A stretch of DNA of 44,091 nt from an uncultured Prevotella sp. GTDB taxonomy: Bacteria > Bacteroidota > Bacteroidia > Bacteroidales > Bacteroidaceae. Positions 8,166 to 16,762 of the stretch are shown piece after piece. The notes beneath the pieces are model-generated. The model worked only from the letters and a program-made list of their open reading frames with translations. It searched no databases and was not told the DNA's origin. How positions within the stretch are numbered: the first letter of the stretch is position 1; every line of letters begins with the position of its first letter. Position numbers and translations under genes: made by a program. The stretch spans positions 1-44,091 of the forward strand of contig ONKL01000048.1 of assembly GCA_900318395.1 (NCBI GenBank), given 5' to 3'.

Positions 8166-9827
8166 ATGATACAGATACCAAGTTTCAACGCGCTCATCCA
8201 GAAGAGCATTATAGACAATTGGGATCGTGACGCTCTGACCGATTTCAAGGGTCAGACGCTCCAGTACCATGATGTGGCCAGAAAGATTGAGAAGATACAC
8301 ATTCTTTTTGAAAACAGTGGTATACAAAAAGGAGACAAAATTGCCCTTTGTGGCCGAAACTCTTCACAGTGGGCTGTAGCATTCCTTGCTACACTGACTT
8401 ATGGTGCCATCGCTGTACCCATCCTGCATGAATTCAACGCAGAGCAGATTCATAATATCGTCAACCACTCTGAGGCACGACTTCTCTTCGTGGGTGATCA
8501 TGTGGCTACTATCATCGACCCACAGGCCATGCCTACGCTCGAAGGTATCATCAACAACCCCGACTACTCACTGAAGATATCACGTACAGATAAACTGACC
8601 TATGCCCGCGAACACCTCAATGAACTCTACGGAAAGAAATTCCCAAAATATTTCCGCAAGGAGCATGTGAACTATTATAAGGAGGAGAGTCCCGAAGAAC
8701 TGGCCGTCATCAACTACACCAGCGGTACGACAGGCTTTTCAAAGGGTGTGATGCTGCCTTACCGCGCACTATGGTCTAACTATGATTTCGCCTACGACGT
8801 ACTTGGCAAAATCATCAAGGCTGGCGATCCTGTCATTTCTATGCTACCTATGGCCCACATGTATGGCATGGCTTTTGAGTTTATCTTCGAGTTCCTGCAT
8901 GGTTGTCACGTCTTCTATCTGAATCGCGTGCCATCGCCAGCTATCATCGCTCAGGCCCTGCAAGAAGTGAAGCCTGTCATCGTAATAGCTGTTCCCCTTA
9001 TTATTGAGAAGATCGTTCGCAAAAAGGTATTCCCGAAGATACAGAACAACCGCATGAGACTGCTGTTACAGATGCCTGTCATCTCGAAGAAGGTGCGAGA
9101 GATGATCTGTCAGGAAGTCATCAAGGCCTTTGGCGGCAACCTCTATGAAGTGATTATTGGTGGTGCTGCCCTGAACCAGGAGGTTGAGCAATTCCTCAAA
9201 CGTATCGACTTCCCCTACACCGTGGGCTATGGTGCCACAGAATGCGCCCCCATTATCTGCTATCGCGACTGGCATACCTTCGCTCCTGGCTCATGCGGAC
9301 GTGCAGCGCTCCATCAGCAGGTGAAGATTGTATCACCAGACCCACGTACTATTCCTGGAGAGATTCTGACTAAGGGTCCTAACGTCATGCTCGGTTACTA
9401 TAAGAACCCTGAAGCCACTGCCGAGACTATCGACAATGACGGTTGGTACCATACAGGAGACCTGGGTACGATGGATAGCGACGGAAATGTATTCATTAAC
9501 GGTCGCTCAAAAAATATGCTTTTAGGTCCCAATGGCCAGAACATCTATCCCGAGGAAATCGAAGACAAACTGAACTCGATGACACTTGTGATGGAGAGTA
9601 TCGTGGTACAACGTGACAACAAGCTGGTGGCACTGGTTCACCCCGATATGGACGAAGCGAAGAACATGGGCTTCTCTGATGAAGATCTGAAGAACGTCAT
9701 GGAACAGAATCGCAACGGCCTGAACGAGATGATCCCAGCCTACGAGAAGATTATGGAGATCGAGATCCATGAGGAGGAATTCGAGAAGACTCCCAAAAAG
9801 TCAATCAAACGTTATCTCTATAAATAA
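8166..9827 (+). CDS. AMP-binding acyl-CoA synthetase-like protein, copy 2
   Basis: A 553-residue paralogue of the preceding gene with the same domain order and intact motifs: YTSGTTGFSKG near residue 183, VGYGATECAP, YHTGDLGTM, GRSKNMLLGPNGQNIYPEEIE and TPKKSIKRYLYK. The proteins are closely similar at the N-terminus (DNWDRDALTDFKGQTLQYHD versus ENWDQDALTDYQGVTLQFHD) and diverge more in the acyl-binding middle part, which suggests an old tandem duplication with different acyl preferences. A terminator follows its stop codon. Confidence 0.9.
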   Translation: MIQIPSFNALIQKSIIDNWDRDALTDFKGQTLQYHDVARKIEKIHILFENSGIQKGDKIALCGRNSSQWAVAFLATLTYGAIAVPILHEFNAEQIHNIVNHSEARLLFVGDHVATIIDPQAMPTLEGIINNPDYSLKISRTDKLTYAREHLNELYGKKFPKYFRKEHVNYYKEESPEELAVINYTSGTTGFSKGVMLPYRALWSNYDFAYDVLGKIIKAGDPVISMLPMAHMYGMAFEFIFEFLHGCHVFYLNRVPSPAIIAQALQEVKPVIVIAVPLIIEKIVRKKVFPKIQNNRMRLLLQMPVISKKVREMICQEVIKAFGGNLYEVIIGGAALNQEVEQFLKRIDFPYTVGYGATECAPIICYRDWHTFAPGSCGRAALHQQVKIVSPDPRTIPGEILTKGPNVMLGYYKNPEATAETIDNDGWYHTGDLGTMDSDGNVFINGRSKNMLLGPNGQNIYPEEIEDKLNSMTLVMESIVVQRDNKLVALVHPDMDEAKNMGFSDEDLKNVMEQNRNGLNEMIPAYEKIMEIEIHEEEFEKTPKKSIKRYLYK

Positions 9828-9833
9828 CATAAT

Positions 9834-9865
9834 AAAGGCTCTCCGAATGGAGGGCCTTTATTTAT
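9834..9865. terminator. Bidirectional intrinsic terminator
   Basis: Stem AAAGGCTCTCC (9834-9844), loop GAAT, stem GGAGGGCCTTT (9849-9859) with one G-T pair and T-rich flanks on both strands. It separates the rightward synthetase pair from the leftward glycogen operon and can serve both. Confidence 0.8.
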
Positions 9866-11016
9866 TTCCTGTATTCATAATAATACCAATAGGTATTACG
9901 ATATTGTTCTTCTACTTTCCCCTTGCGCTCAGATAGTTGCGGATATTTCTTCTCAAGTTCGCGCAGATTGTTATAATCAACATCCATTACCGTCTGATGA
10001 TAGACCACCACTGGATGAGCCCTAAGATGCGTATAGAGCGTAAGAGCCTCACGATAATGACGCGGTAGACTGTCGTTAATTGTGTAGTAACGTTCTATCT
10101 CTGAAGCAAACTTGTCAAGCTGACGATCTATGAGATAACCACATAGCTGATAGTCGGCTACAGCGGGATTGGGCACAGAATCTCTACGCTCGAGTAACTG
10201 TAGATAGCGCATAGGCGTCATGCGGGAAGCGGGACGAGCTCCTAAAAAGCGGTACAGGCTATCGACGGGATACATCATCAGGGTGGAAAGGCTGTCGGTA
10301 GGCAACATTTGAGAGCTATTGGCTTCAACAGGATATTCAAAGAGACTCTCTCCCATCGTGCCCTTACGTGCCAACGCATACATACGCAGCATGGTGAGAT
10401 TGGCATCACTCTCAAGCGACTTCTTCCCAACTTTCAGCGCACCGTCGATATTGCCTTCGAGCAGACAACGTTCAACTTTCATACGATAATGGAGCACTGC
10501 ATTAGAATTTCCAATCCAAGCCACACAAATCATCAGAAATGCCATAATCAGCATATTGATCCACATGGGTTGCGAGAAGAGCTCAAAAGCCTTATCGTAT
10601 TCCACCTCTTGAGCCAGACGTCCCATTCTTGTCAGCATCCACCAGCAGACAATCACCAGTATGGGCGTATACCACGAGAAGCCTACCTCAATACCGTCAG
10701 CCCCTATAGGATTCACTGACGAGAGCATGCCTAGTATCAGCATCGAGGGGAGATACGTGAGCGCATGGAATCGCTTTGTCAGATGAATGACACCATATAC
10801 GACATACTGTATCACACCTAGTAGCAATGTGATGAGGACTGCACCCACTAAAGGGTTATAATGCGTCACCCCCTTGCTCAGCACATGCTGAGACATCATC
10901 AGTACGTCGGCCTGGAAGAAATAAAGCCAACAAAACGAGAAAACCACAAAAACAATAGCACACATCAGACGTATGCTGATTGTGCTACTGCTTTTATCAT
11001 TTCGATGATTACTCAT
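9862..11016 (-). CDS. Membrane protein with helical C-terminal domain, function unknown
   Basis: A 384-residue protein with about five predicted membrane helices in the first 175 residues (for example LMCAIVFVVFSFCWLYFF and WINMLIMAFLMICVAWIG), then a soluble, mostly helical, TPR-like region that ends in aromatic YYYEYRK. It resembles the Bacteroidetes DUF6057 proteins, but that assignment is from memory of the general pattern and is uncertain. The ATG at 11016 is chosen because it follows the glgB stop by 2 nt; a longer frame from 11073 would overlap glgB. It is the last gene of the operon and may be translated by coupling to glgB. Confidence 0.7.
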   Translation of the reverse strand: MSNHRNDKSSSTISIRLMCAIVFVVFSFCWLYFFQADVLMMSQHVLSKGVTHYNPLVGAVLITLLLGVIQYVVYGVIHLTKRFHALTYLPSMLILGMLSSVNPIGADGIEVGFSWYTPILVIVCWWMLTRMGRLAQEVEYDKAFELFSQPMWINMLIMAFLMICVAWIGNSNAVLHYRMKVERCLLEGNIDGALKVGKKSLESDANLTMLRMYALARKGTMGESLFEYPVEANSSQMLPTDSLSTLMMYPVDSLYRFLGARPASRMTPMRYLQLLERRDSVPNPAVADYQLCGYLIDRQLDKFASEIERYYTINDSLPRHYREALTLYTHLRAHPVVVYHQTVMDVDYNNLRELEKKYPQLSERKGKVEEQYRNTYWYYYEYRK

Positions 11017-11018
11017 AT

Positions 11019-13166
11019 TTACTGTTTCTTCAAGACTACGGCCGAGCGTGCTGGAATATAAAGTTTCAGCCACTCCTTCTTGTCCTTCACGTACAAGGGA
11101 TCATAGTTCGTAAAGTGTGTCACGGAGTCATCAGCAAAACCATTACCGCCAAAGTCTGTCGAATCGGTATTCAGCATGACCTTATAGCTGCCAGTCGGCA
11201 CGAGGAAACCATAATCGGTATAACTGCGCGTGGGTGAGAAATTGAATACAAACACAAGGTCGCCACGCATGAAGCAGAGTACCTGGTCGCCATCGTCATG
11301 CCAAATTTCCGTCACAGGTGTATCTTGGAAGTTCCTTACACTCTTGATAGTTTTCAGCATCTCGCGGTCGAAATCACCCAGCCAGTGATAGCAGAGATCC
11401 TTATTATCCACGAGGTTCCACTGACGGCGGGCATACTTATAGCTCCACCCATTACCCTCACGTGGGAAGTCGATCCACTCGGGATGTCCGAACTCATTGC
11501 CCATGAAGTTCAGGTAGCCGCCATTGATAGCTCCAGCTGTTACCAGTCGGATCATCTTGTGCAGGGCAATACCGCGCTGAGCCATATCGTTGACATCCTT
11601 CTTGGCGAAGTGCCAATACATATCGGCATCAATCAGTCGGAAGATGATAGTCTTGTCACCTACCAGTGCCTGGTCGTGACTCTCGCAGTAAGAGATGGTC
11701 TTCTCGTCGGGGCGACGGTTCTTGACCTCCCAGAAGATTGAACATACGTTGATGTCCTCATCGCGTACCTCTTTAATAGTCTTAATCCAGTAATCGGGAA
11801 TGTTCATTGCCATACGATAGTCGAAGCCGTAGCCACCATCCTCAAACTTGGCAGCCAGTCCAGGCATACCTGAGACCTCCTCAGCAATCGTGATAGCATC
11901 AGGGTTCACCTCATGGATCAGACAGTTAGCGAGTGTCAGATAACAAATGGCATTATCATCCTCATGACCGTTAAAGTAGTCACCATAGCCTCCAAAAGCC
12001 TCACCCAGTCCGTGTGAGTAATACAACATCGAAGTTACACCATCGAAACGGAAGCCGTCGAACTTAAACTCCTCAAGCCAGTACTTACAGTTAGAGAGCA
12101 GGAAATGGAGAACATCATCCTTACCATAGTCGAAGCAGAGTGAATCCCATGCCGGATGCTCATGACGGTCGCCGGGATAGAAGAACTGATTAGGATCTCC
12201 TGCGAGATTGCCCAGACCTTCCACCTCATTCTTGACAGCGTGTGAGTGAACGATATCCATAATCACTGCAATACCATTCTTATGAGCAGTATCAATGAGC
12301 TCCTTCAACTCTTCTGGTGTACCGAAGCGACTGCTGGGAGCAAAGAAACTCGACACATGGTAACCGAACGAACCATAATAGGGGTGTTCCTGAATAGCCA
12401 TCACTTGGATGCAATTATAACCATCCTTGATAATACGTGGCAGAACATTGTCCTTAAACTCAGTATACGTACCCACCTTCTCGGCATCCTGTCCCATACC
12501 TACATGGCACTCATAGATGAGCAGCGGATTCTTCTTAGGCTTGAAGTTCTTCTTTTTCCACTCATAGGGTTTCTCCGGGTTCCAAACCTGAGCCGAGAAT
12601 ATCTTTGTCTGATCATCCTGAACTACACGCTGACACCAAGCCGGGATACGCTCTCCTTCACCACCATTCCACTTTACCTTCATCTTGTACAACTGACCGT
12701 GCTTCAGAGCTTTTTCTGAGAGTTTAAGTTCCCAGTTTCCTGTTCCCTCTATACGTTTGCAGCGATACTTCTCGTCTTCCTGCCAGTTATTGAAATCACC
12801 AATCAGGTAAATGTCTGTGGCATTAGGTGCCCACTCACGGAACACCCAACCCTTAGGGAGTTTGTGAAGTCCAAAATACAGATGACCCGTGGCAAAATCA
12901 GAGAGTTTTCTCTTGCCGTTCTGAGTCAACTGGTTAATCTTCCATACTGCGTGGTCGTGACGTCCACGAATAGCACCTTCGAATGGTTCCAGCCATGAGT
13001 CGTTTCTCACCAGACCTATATGCTGGGGCTCTGTTTGGTCTACAATTTTCTCAACTTTCTTTGCAACGACTTTCTTTGCCGTTGTCTTCTTGGTTGTTGC
13101 CTTCTTAGCAGGAGCTGCTACCTTCTTGGCGGCAGGCTTCTTTGCTGTTGTTTCTTTCTTTGCCAT
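11019..13166 (-). CDS. glgB: 1,4-alpha-glucan branching enzyme (GH13_8 type)
   Basis: Forms alpha-1,6 branches in glycogen. The 715-residue protein has a Lys/Ala-rich N-terminal tail (about 1-43), a CBM48 domain (FREWAPNATDIYLIGDFNNW) and a GH13 catalytic barrel. The family motifs are MDIVHSHA, the nucleophile Asp in DGFRFDGVTSM (about 372), the acid/base Glu in IAEEVSGMPG (about 427) and the transition-state Asp in ESHDQALVG (about 495). HPAWDSLCFDYG and LLSNCKYWLEEFKFDGFRFD identify the eukaryotic-like GH13_8 subgroup usual in Bacteroidetes. The tail repeats AKK/TKK units and resembles histone H1-like tails. It lies in an operon with the MORN and YhcH-like genes. Confidence 0.95.
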   Translation of the reverse strand: MAKKETTAKKPAAKKVAAPAKKATTKKTTAKKVVAKKVEKIVDQTEPQHIGLVRNDSWLEPFEGAIRGRHDHAVWKINQLTQNGKRKLSDFATGHLYFGLHKLPKGWVFREWAPNATDIYLIGDFNNWQEDEKYRCKRIEGTGNWELKLSEKALKHGQLYKMKVKWNGGEGERIPAWCQRVVQDDQTKIFSAQVWNPEKPYEWKKKNFKPKKNPLLIYECHVGMGQDAEKVGTYTEFKDNVLPRIIKDGYNCIQVMAIQEHPYYGSFGYHVSSFFAPSSRFGTPEELKELIDTAHKNGIAVIMDIVHSHAVKNEVEGLGNLAGDPNQFFYPGDRHEHPAWDSLCFDYGKDDVLHFLLSNCKYWLEEFKFDGFRFDGVTSMLYYSHGLGEAFGGYGDYFNGHEDDNAICYLTLANCLIHEVNPDAITIAEEVSGMPGLAAKFEDGGYGFDYRMAMNIPDYWIKTIKEVRDEDINVCSIFWEVKNRRPDEKTISYCESHDQALVGDKTIIFRLIDADMYWHFAKKDVNDMAQRGIALHKMIRLVTAGAINGGYLNFMGNEFGHPEWIDFPREGNGWSYKYARRQWNLVDNKDLCYHWLGDFDREMLKTIKSVRNFQDTPVTEIWHDDGDQVLCFMRGDLVFVFNFSPTRSYTDYGFLVPTGSYKVMLNTDSTDFGGNGFADDSVTHFTNYDPLYVKDKKEWLKLYIPARSAVVLKKQ

Positions 13167-13172
13167 ATTAAC

Positions 13173-13619
13173 TTATGCTTTTACTTTGAATATCGCTTTT
13201 TTGATTTCCTCCTTTTCGATGATACAAGGGGCATGACCGTCCTGTGGGAAGAAAATAGCCATCTGTCCAGGATTCACGGTCACATAGGTCTGAGCCTTTG
13301 TGTCGCCGTATTTTGTAATATCCTTCTCGGCGTTATATTCAAAATCGGGAAGGTCTTCCAACGGTGTGTAGCCGAAAGTTTCTGCACAGGTGATCGGAAT
13401 CTGGATATCAATCATATTGATATGCGTCTCCAGAAAGGCAGTGTCTTTTGTACGCTGCTTGGCCAACGACAGATTCAGGAACAAGTCCTTGTCCTTAATT
13501 GGATACTTTCCCACTTCCATCGTCTGTAGGTCGTTATTCTTCAAATACTCTACCACGTCGGCAAACAACGGGTTCAGTGCCACGTATTTGCCCAAATTGT
13601 CGATTGTGTCGATAATCAT
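13173..13619 (-). CDS. YhcH/YjgK/YiaL-family cupin protein
   Basis: A 148-residue member of the YhcH/YjgK/YiaL (DUF386) family, small cupin-fold proteins linked to sugar metabolism and often annotated as the beta subunit of the evolved beta-galactosidase. Features seen are VEYLKNNDLQTMEVGKYPI, HINMIDIQIPI, and VNPGQMAIFFPQDGHAPC, with histidines and acidic residues suited to binding a metal. Whether it anomerises a sugar here is not known. It ends 6 nt before the glgB start, so an operon with glycogen branching is likely. Confidence 0.85.
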   Translation of the reverse strand: MIIDTIDNLGKYVALNPLFADVVEYLKNNDLQTMEVGKYPIKDKDLFLNLSLAKQRTKDTAFLETHINMIDIQIPITCAETFGYTPLEDLPDFEYNAEKDITKYGDTKAQTYVTVNPGQMAIFFPQDGHAPCIIEKEEIKKAIFKVKA

Positions 13620-13658
13620 AATTGTTCTATTTTAGATTAGTTTAAAAAATGTCATTTC

Positions 13659-14780
13659 TCAGTTGTCTCTTCTTACTTGTCGGTGACCTCGTACATAGGT
13701 GCCTTGTGCGGTAATGTTACCATTACGATCCTTTTCCACAAAGCGCCCATCACGCTGATCGTCGACATAGGTTCCCTCAAATCGGTTTCCTTCTCGGTCT
13801 TCCTCGATGGCTGTACCATTTCTGCGGCCATTCTTAAACTGGCCTTTAAACTTCGAACCGTCGGCAAAACGCACAACGCACTCACCGTGAGGCTGACCTG
13901 CCTTGAACAGTCCTTCAATCACGTCGCCACTCTTCTTGGTGAGCTTTCCGCGACCGTCTTGCTTATCAGCCTTCCATTGGCCCACATAAGTGTCACCGTT
14001 CTTCCAGATAAAGGTACCCTGCCCATGCTTGTCACCATTCTGGAACTGTCCGGTGTACTTATCGCCATTAGCATACTTAAAGATACCGGATCCTGTACGT
14101 TCGCCACGCACATAGTCACCTTCGTATACATCACCGTTCTGAAACTTATAGATACCTCGCCCGTCCATCTCGTCATCAAGCCACTGCCCTATATAACTGT
14201 CACCATCGGCATACTTGAAGACACCTTTTCCCGAGCGAAGGTTGTCTTTCCACTCACCTTCGTAAGTCGATCCGTCCCCCCAGTCGTAAAAGCCCTTGCC
14301 ATTCTTCTTGTCGTTCAGCCAGTCTCCTTTATAGAAAGCACCGCCAGCGAAGGTATAAAGTCCTTTACCTGAACGTTTGTCTTGTTTCCATTCACCGTCG
14401 TACTTGTCACCGTTGAAGTAATACATCACGCCGTGACCATGCTGATAGTCGCGGAACCAGAGTCCATCGTAACGGTTATTATTCGAGAAGTAATAGATAC
14501 CTTTTCCATGTTGCTGGTCCTGGAACCACTCCCCCTCATACTTCTCACCATCGTAAAAGGTATAGATGCCATAGCCCTGACGCTTACCTTTTACATATTC
14601 TCCCTCATAGACATTACCATTCTTATATATTGTCTTACCTTTACCCTGAGGCTTACCCGACATCATCTCGCCCTGGTATTCACCCCCGTCTTTCGTTGTT
14701 GCTGAGCCAAGGGTTATCTTCTGCGCCCCTGCTGTCAGCGGGAGCATTGCTATGATCATTGAAAAAATATATGTCTTCAT
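13659..14780 (-). CDS. Secreted MORN-repeat protein
   Basis: A 373-residue protein with a signal peptide (MKTYIFSMIIAMLPLTAGAQ) followed by about fourteen MORN repeats (GxxYxGxWxxgxxxGxGxxxxxdG type, for example GDKYDGEWKQDKRSGKGLY) to the C-terminus. MORN repeats form extended beta-hairpin rods and bind lipids or proteins; no enzymatic domain is seen. The ATG at 14780 is chosen because it begins the signal peptide; a longer frame from 14837 would run into the promoter. It heads the leftward operon MORN, yhcH-like, glgB, membrane protein. Confidence 0.85.
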   Translation of the reverse strand: MKTYIFSMIIAMLPLTAGAQKITLGSATTKDGGEYQGEMMSGKPQGKGKTIYKNGNVYEGEYVKGKRQGYGIYTFYDGEKYEGEWFQDQQHGKGIYYFSNNNRYDGLWFRDYQHGHGVMYYFNGDKYDGEWKQDKRSGKGLYTFAGGAFYKGDWLNDKKNGKGFYDWGDGSTYEGEWKDNLRSGKGVFKYADGDSYIGQWLDDEMDGRGIYKFQNGDVYEGDYVRGERTGSGIFKYANGDKYTGQFQNGDKHGQGTFIWKNGDTYVGQWKADKQDGRGKLTKKSGDVIEGLFKAGQPHGECVVRFADGSKFKGQFKNGRRNGTAIEEDREGNRFEGTYVDDQRDGRFVEKDRNGNITAQGTYVRGHRQVRRDN

Positions 14781-14807
14781 TCGATAATTTGCGTTATAAT
14801 GAGATTG

Positions 14808-14838
14808 CAAATTTACACACATTTTCTGAGATATCAAA
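14808..14838 (-). promoter_or_regulatory. Promoter of the MORN-glgB operon
   Basis: On the minus strand TTTG (14835-14838), a 19-nt spacer and TAAATTTG (14808-14815) match the consensus, 27 nt before the ATG at 14780. It lies back to back with the kdsB promoter. Confidence 0.6.
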
Positions 14839-14878
14839 TTTTTCTCAGACTTATTAACGTTTATTTCCGATTATTTAT

Positions 14879-14886
14879 TACCTTTG
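14879..14886 (+). promoter_or_regulatory. -7 element for kdsB
   Basis: TACCTTTG ends only 8 nt before the kdsB ATG at 14895. Given usual spacing, transcription would begin within a few nucleotides of the start codon. The -33 region is weak. Confidence 0.5.
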
Positions 14887-14894
14887 TACCCCGT

Positions 14895-15638
14895 ATGAAA
14901 TATATCGCCATTATTCCAGCCCGCTATGCGTCGACACGCTTTCCGGGTAAGCCGCTGGCAGTTCTCGGCGGAAAGACTGTCATTCAGAGGGTATACGAAC
15001 AGGTGAGCCGTGTTCTGCCCGAGGTATACGTTGCTACCGACGACGAGCGCATATTTACTGCTGTCGAGGCTTTTGGCGGTCGTGCCGTGATGACCCGCTC
15101 TGACCATAAGAGCGGCACCGACCGTATTCAAGAGGCTGTTGAGAAGACTGCCACCGATGCCGACGTCATCATTAATGTGCAAGGAGACGAGCCCTTCATC
15201 CAACCCTCACAAGTTGAAACGCTGATGCATCTCTTCGACGATGCTTCGACACAGATTGGAACCTTAGGCAAGCCTTTTGAGAATCTCGAGGCCGTCATGA
15301 ACCCCAACTCGCCTAAGATTGTCACCGACGTTCGTGGATTTGCTCTCTATTTCAGTCGCTCTGTCATCCCATTTATTCGTGGTGTAGACGAACGTGAGTG
15401 GTTCGGCCACTACCCATTCCTCAAACATCTGGGCGTCTACGCATATCGCCGCAATGTACTCGCCGAGGTTACCCGTCTACCTCAAAGCAGTCTTGAAAAG
15501 GCAGAGAGCCTTGAACAACTCCGCTGGCTACAGAATGGCTACCGTATCCGTGTTGGACTAACCGATGTTGAAACCGTCGGTATTGATACACCCGAGGATC
15601 TCAAACGGGCAGAAGCATTTCTTGCTAACATTAAATAG
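14895..15638 (+). CDS. kdsB: CMP-KDO synthetase (3-deoxy-manno-octulosonate cytidylyltransferase)
   Basis: Activates KDO with CTP to CMP-KDO for lipopolysaccharide inner core synthesis. The 247-residue protein has the nucleotide-binding motif IPARYASTRFPGKPL at residues 6-20, VYVATDDERI, INVQGDEPFI, the RSVIPF segment, FLKHLGVYAYR and SSLEKAESLEQLRWLQNG, all typical of KdsB. The ATG at 14895 is chosen because it begins the conserved N-terminus MKYIAIIPAR; the upstream frame from 14799 has no family similarity and covers the promoter. It is followed after 6 nt by a probable KDO-8-phosphate phosphatase, the preceding step in the pathway. Confidence 0.96.
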   Translation: MKYIAIIPARYASTRFPGKPLAVLGGKTVIQRVYEQVSRVLPEVYVATDDERIFTAVEAFGGRAVMTRSDHKSGTDRIQEAVEKTATDADVIINVQGDEPFIQPSQVETLMHLFDDASTQIGTLGKPFENLEAVMNPNSPKIVTDVRGFALYFSRSVIPFIRGVDEREWFGHYPFLKHLGVYAYRRNVLAEVTRLPQSSLEKAESLEQLRWLQNGYRIRVGLTDVETVGIDTPEDLKRAEAFLANIK

Positions 15639-15644
15639 ACAGAT

Positions 15645-16163
15645 ATGATCAATTATGATTTATACAAGATACGGGCTATCATCTTCGATGTCGACGGTGT
15701 ACTGAGTTCTGAGACCATCACCATGTCGTCTGAAGGTGAGCCTCTGCGCACAGTGAACATCAAGGATGGTTATGCCATTCAGTTGGCCATGAAACTCGGC
15801 CTGCGTATTGCCATCCTCACAGGTGCCAAGACACGGAGTGTACGTGTGCGCTACGAAGGGTTAGGTGTCGAGGATATCTACGTGGGGTGCGCTGTTAAGG
15901 TCGAGACTTACGAAGCCTTCCTCAAGAAATATGGTTTCACCGATGAAGAAATCATGTATATGGGCGACGACATCCCTGATCTTGAGATCATGCGCCGTGT
16001 GGGCTGCCCTGTGTGTCCCAAGGATGCTTGTACAGAAATTAAGCAAGCAAGCCTCTATGTCAGCGACCGTATCGGCGGACATGGTTGCGGGCGCGATGTC
16101 ATCGAACAGACCCTCCGCGCACAAGGCAAATGGATCATGGATAAAACAGCATTCGGATGGTAA
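15645..16163 (+). CDS. kdsC: KdsC-like HAD phosphatase (probable KDO-8-P phosphatase)
   Basis: A 172-residue capless HAD (C0 type) phosphatase. Motif I is [12 protein letters not shown] (nucleophile Asp near residue 15), motif II is in AILTGA, and motif IV is [10 protein letters not shown]. The C-terminal loop [11 protein letters not shown] corresponds to the active-site tail of KdsC tetramers. KdsC releases phosphate from KDO-8-phosphate to give KDO. The adjacent kdsB strongly supports this role; a related sugar-phosphate phosphatase cannot be ruled out. It is followed by a GTGAAAA tandem repeat and maf. Confidence 0.85.
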   Translation: MINYDLYKIRAIIFDVDGVLSSETITMSSEGEPLRTVNIKDGYAIQLAMKLGLRIAILTGAKTRSVRVRYEGLGVEDIYVGCAVKVETYEAFLKKYGFTDEEIMYMGDDIPDLEIMRRVGCPVCPKDACTEIKQASLYVSDRIGGHGCGRDVIEQTLRAQGKWIMDKTAFGW

Positions 16164-16170
16164 TATAGAA

Positions 16171-16200
16171 GTGAAAAGTGAATAGTGAAAAGTGAAAAGT
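16171..16200 (+). repeat. Heptanucleotide tandem repeat (GTGAAAA)n
   Basis: Heptads GTGAAAA, GTGAATA, GTGAAAA, GTGAAAA, then GT. The array lies between the kdsC-like stop and maf. Of its four GTG triplets only the third (16185) opens into the maf frame; the other three meet a stop codon within six codons. Confidence 0.9.
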
Positions 16201-16760
16201 ATAAATTGATTTTGGCGAGCAATTCGCCACGTCGGCGCGAGCTGTTAGCGGGTCTTGGCATCCCCTTTGAGGTGCGCGTACTATCGGACATCGACGAGTC
16301 ATTTCCAGCTAATCTTCCTGTGTCGGAAACAGCTCTCTATATCGCTAGTAGAAAAGCTGAAGCATATAAGGCTCATATTGCTGACAATGAACTGATTATA
16401 ACAGCTGACACTGTGGTCATTATCGACAATGAGATACTGGGTAAACCCGTCGACGAGGCCGATGCTATACGCATGCTCCACAAACTCAGCGGGCGCACCC
16501 ATCAGGTCACTACGGGTGTCTGTCTGCTCACAGCCACTCAGGAACGTCGTTTTGATGTCACCACCGATGTCACCTTCAAGACTCTTACTGACGATGAGAT
16601 TCATTATTACGTGTCGCATTACAAGCCTTTCGACAAGGCCGGTGCCTATGGCATCCAGGAATGGATTGGATATATAGGCGTCACAGGCCTGCATGGCAGC
16701 TATTACAATGTCATGGGCTTGCCTGTACAGAGAATCTACGAATATTTAAATCAATTATAG
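16185..16760 (+). CDS. maf: Maf-family nucleotide pyrophosphatase
   Basis: A 191-residue Maf/YhdE-type nucleoside triphosphate pyrophosphatase, which hydrolyses dTTP/UTP or modified nucleotides and has been linked to septum inhibition. Motifs seen are ILASNSPRRRELL (residues 9-21), ADTVVIIDNEILGKP, RTHQVTTGVCL, and the C-terminal KAGAYGIQEWIGYIG, with a family-typical YYNVMGLPV near the end. The start is GTG inside a heptad repeat; no ATG is available upstream of the conserved N-terminus. A nitroreductase gene follows 2 nt after its stop. Confidence 0.92.
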   Translation: MKSEKYKLILASNSPRRRELLAGLGIPFEVRVLSDIDESFPANLPVSETALYIASRKAEAYKAHIADNELIITADTVVIIDNEILGKPVDEADAIRMLHKLSGRTHQVTTGVCLLTATQERRFDVTTDVTFKTLTDDEIHYYVSHYKPFDKAGAYGIQEWIGYIGVTGLHGSYYNVMGLPVQRIYEYLNQL

Positions 16761-16762
16761 CA

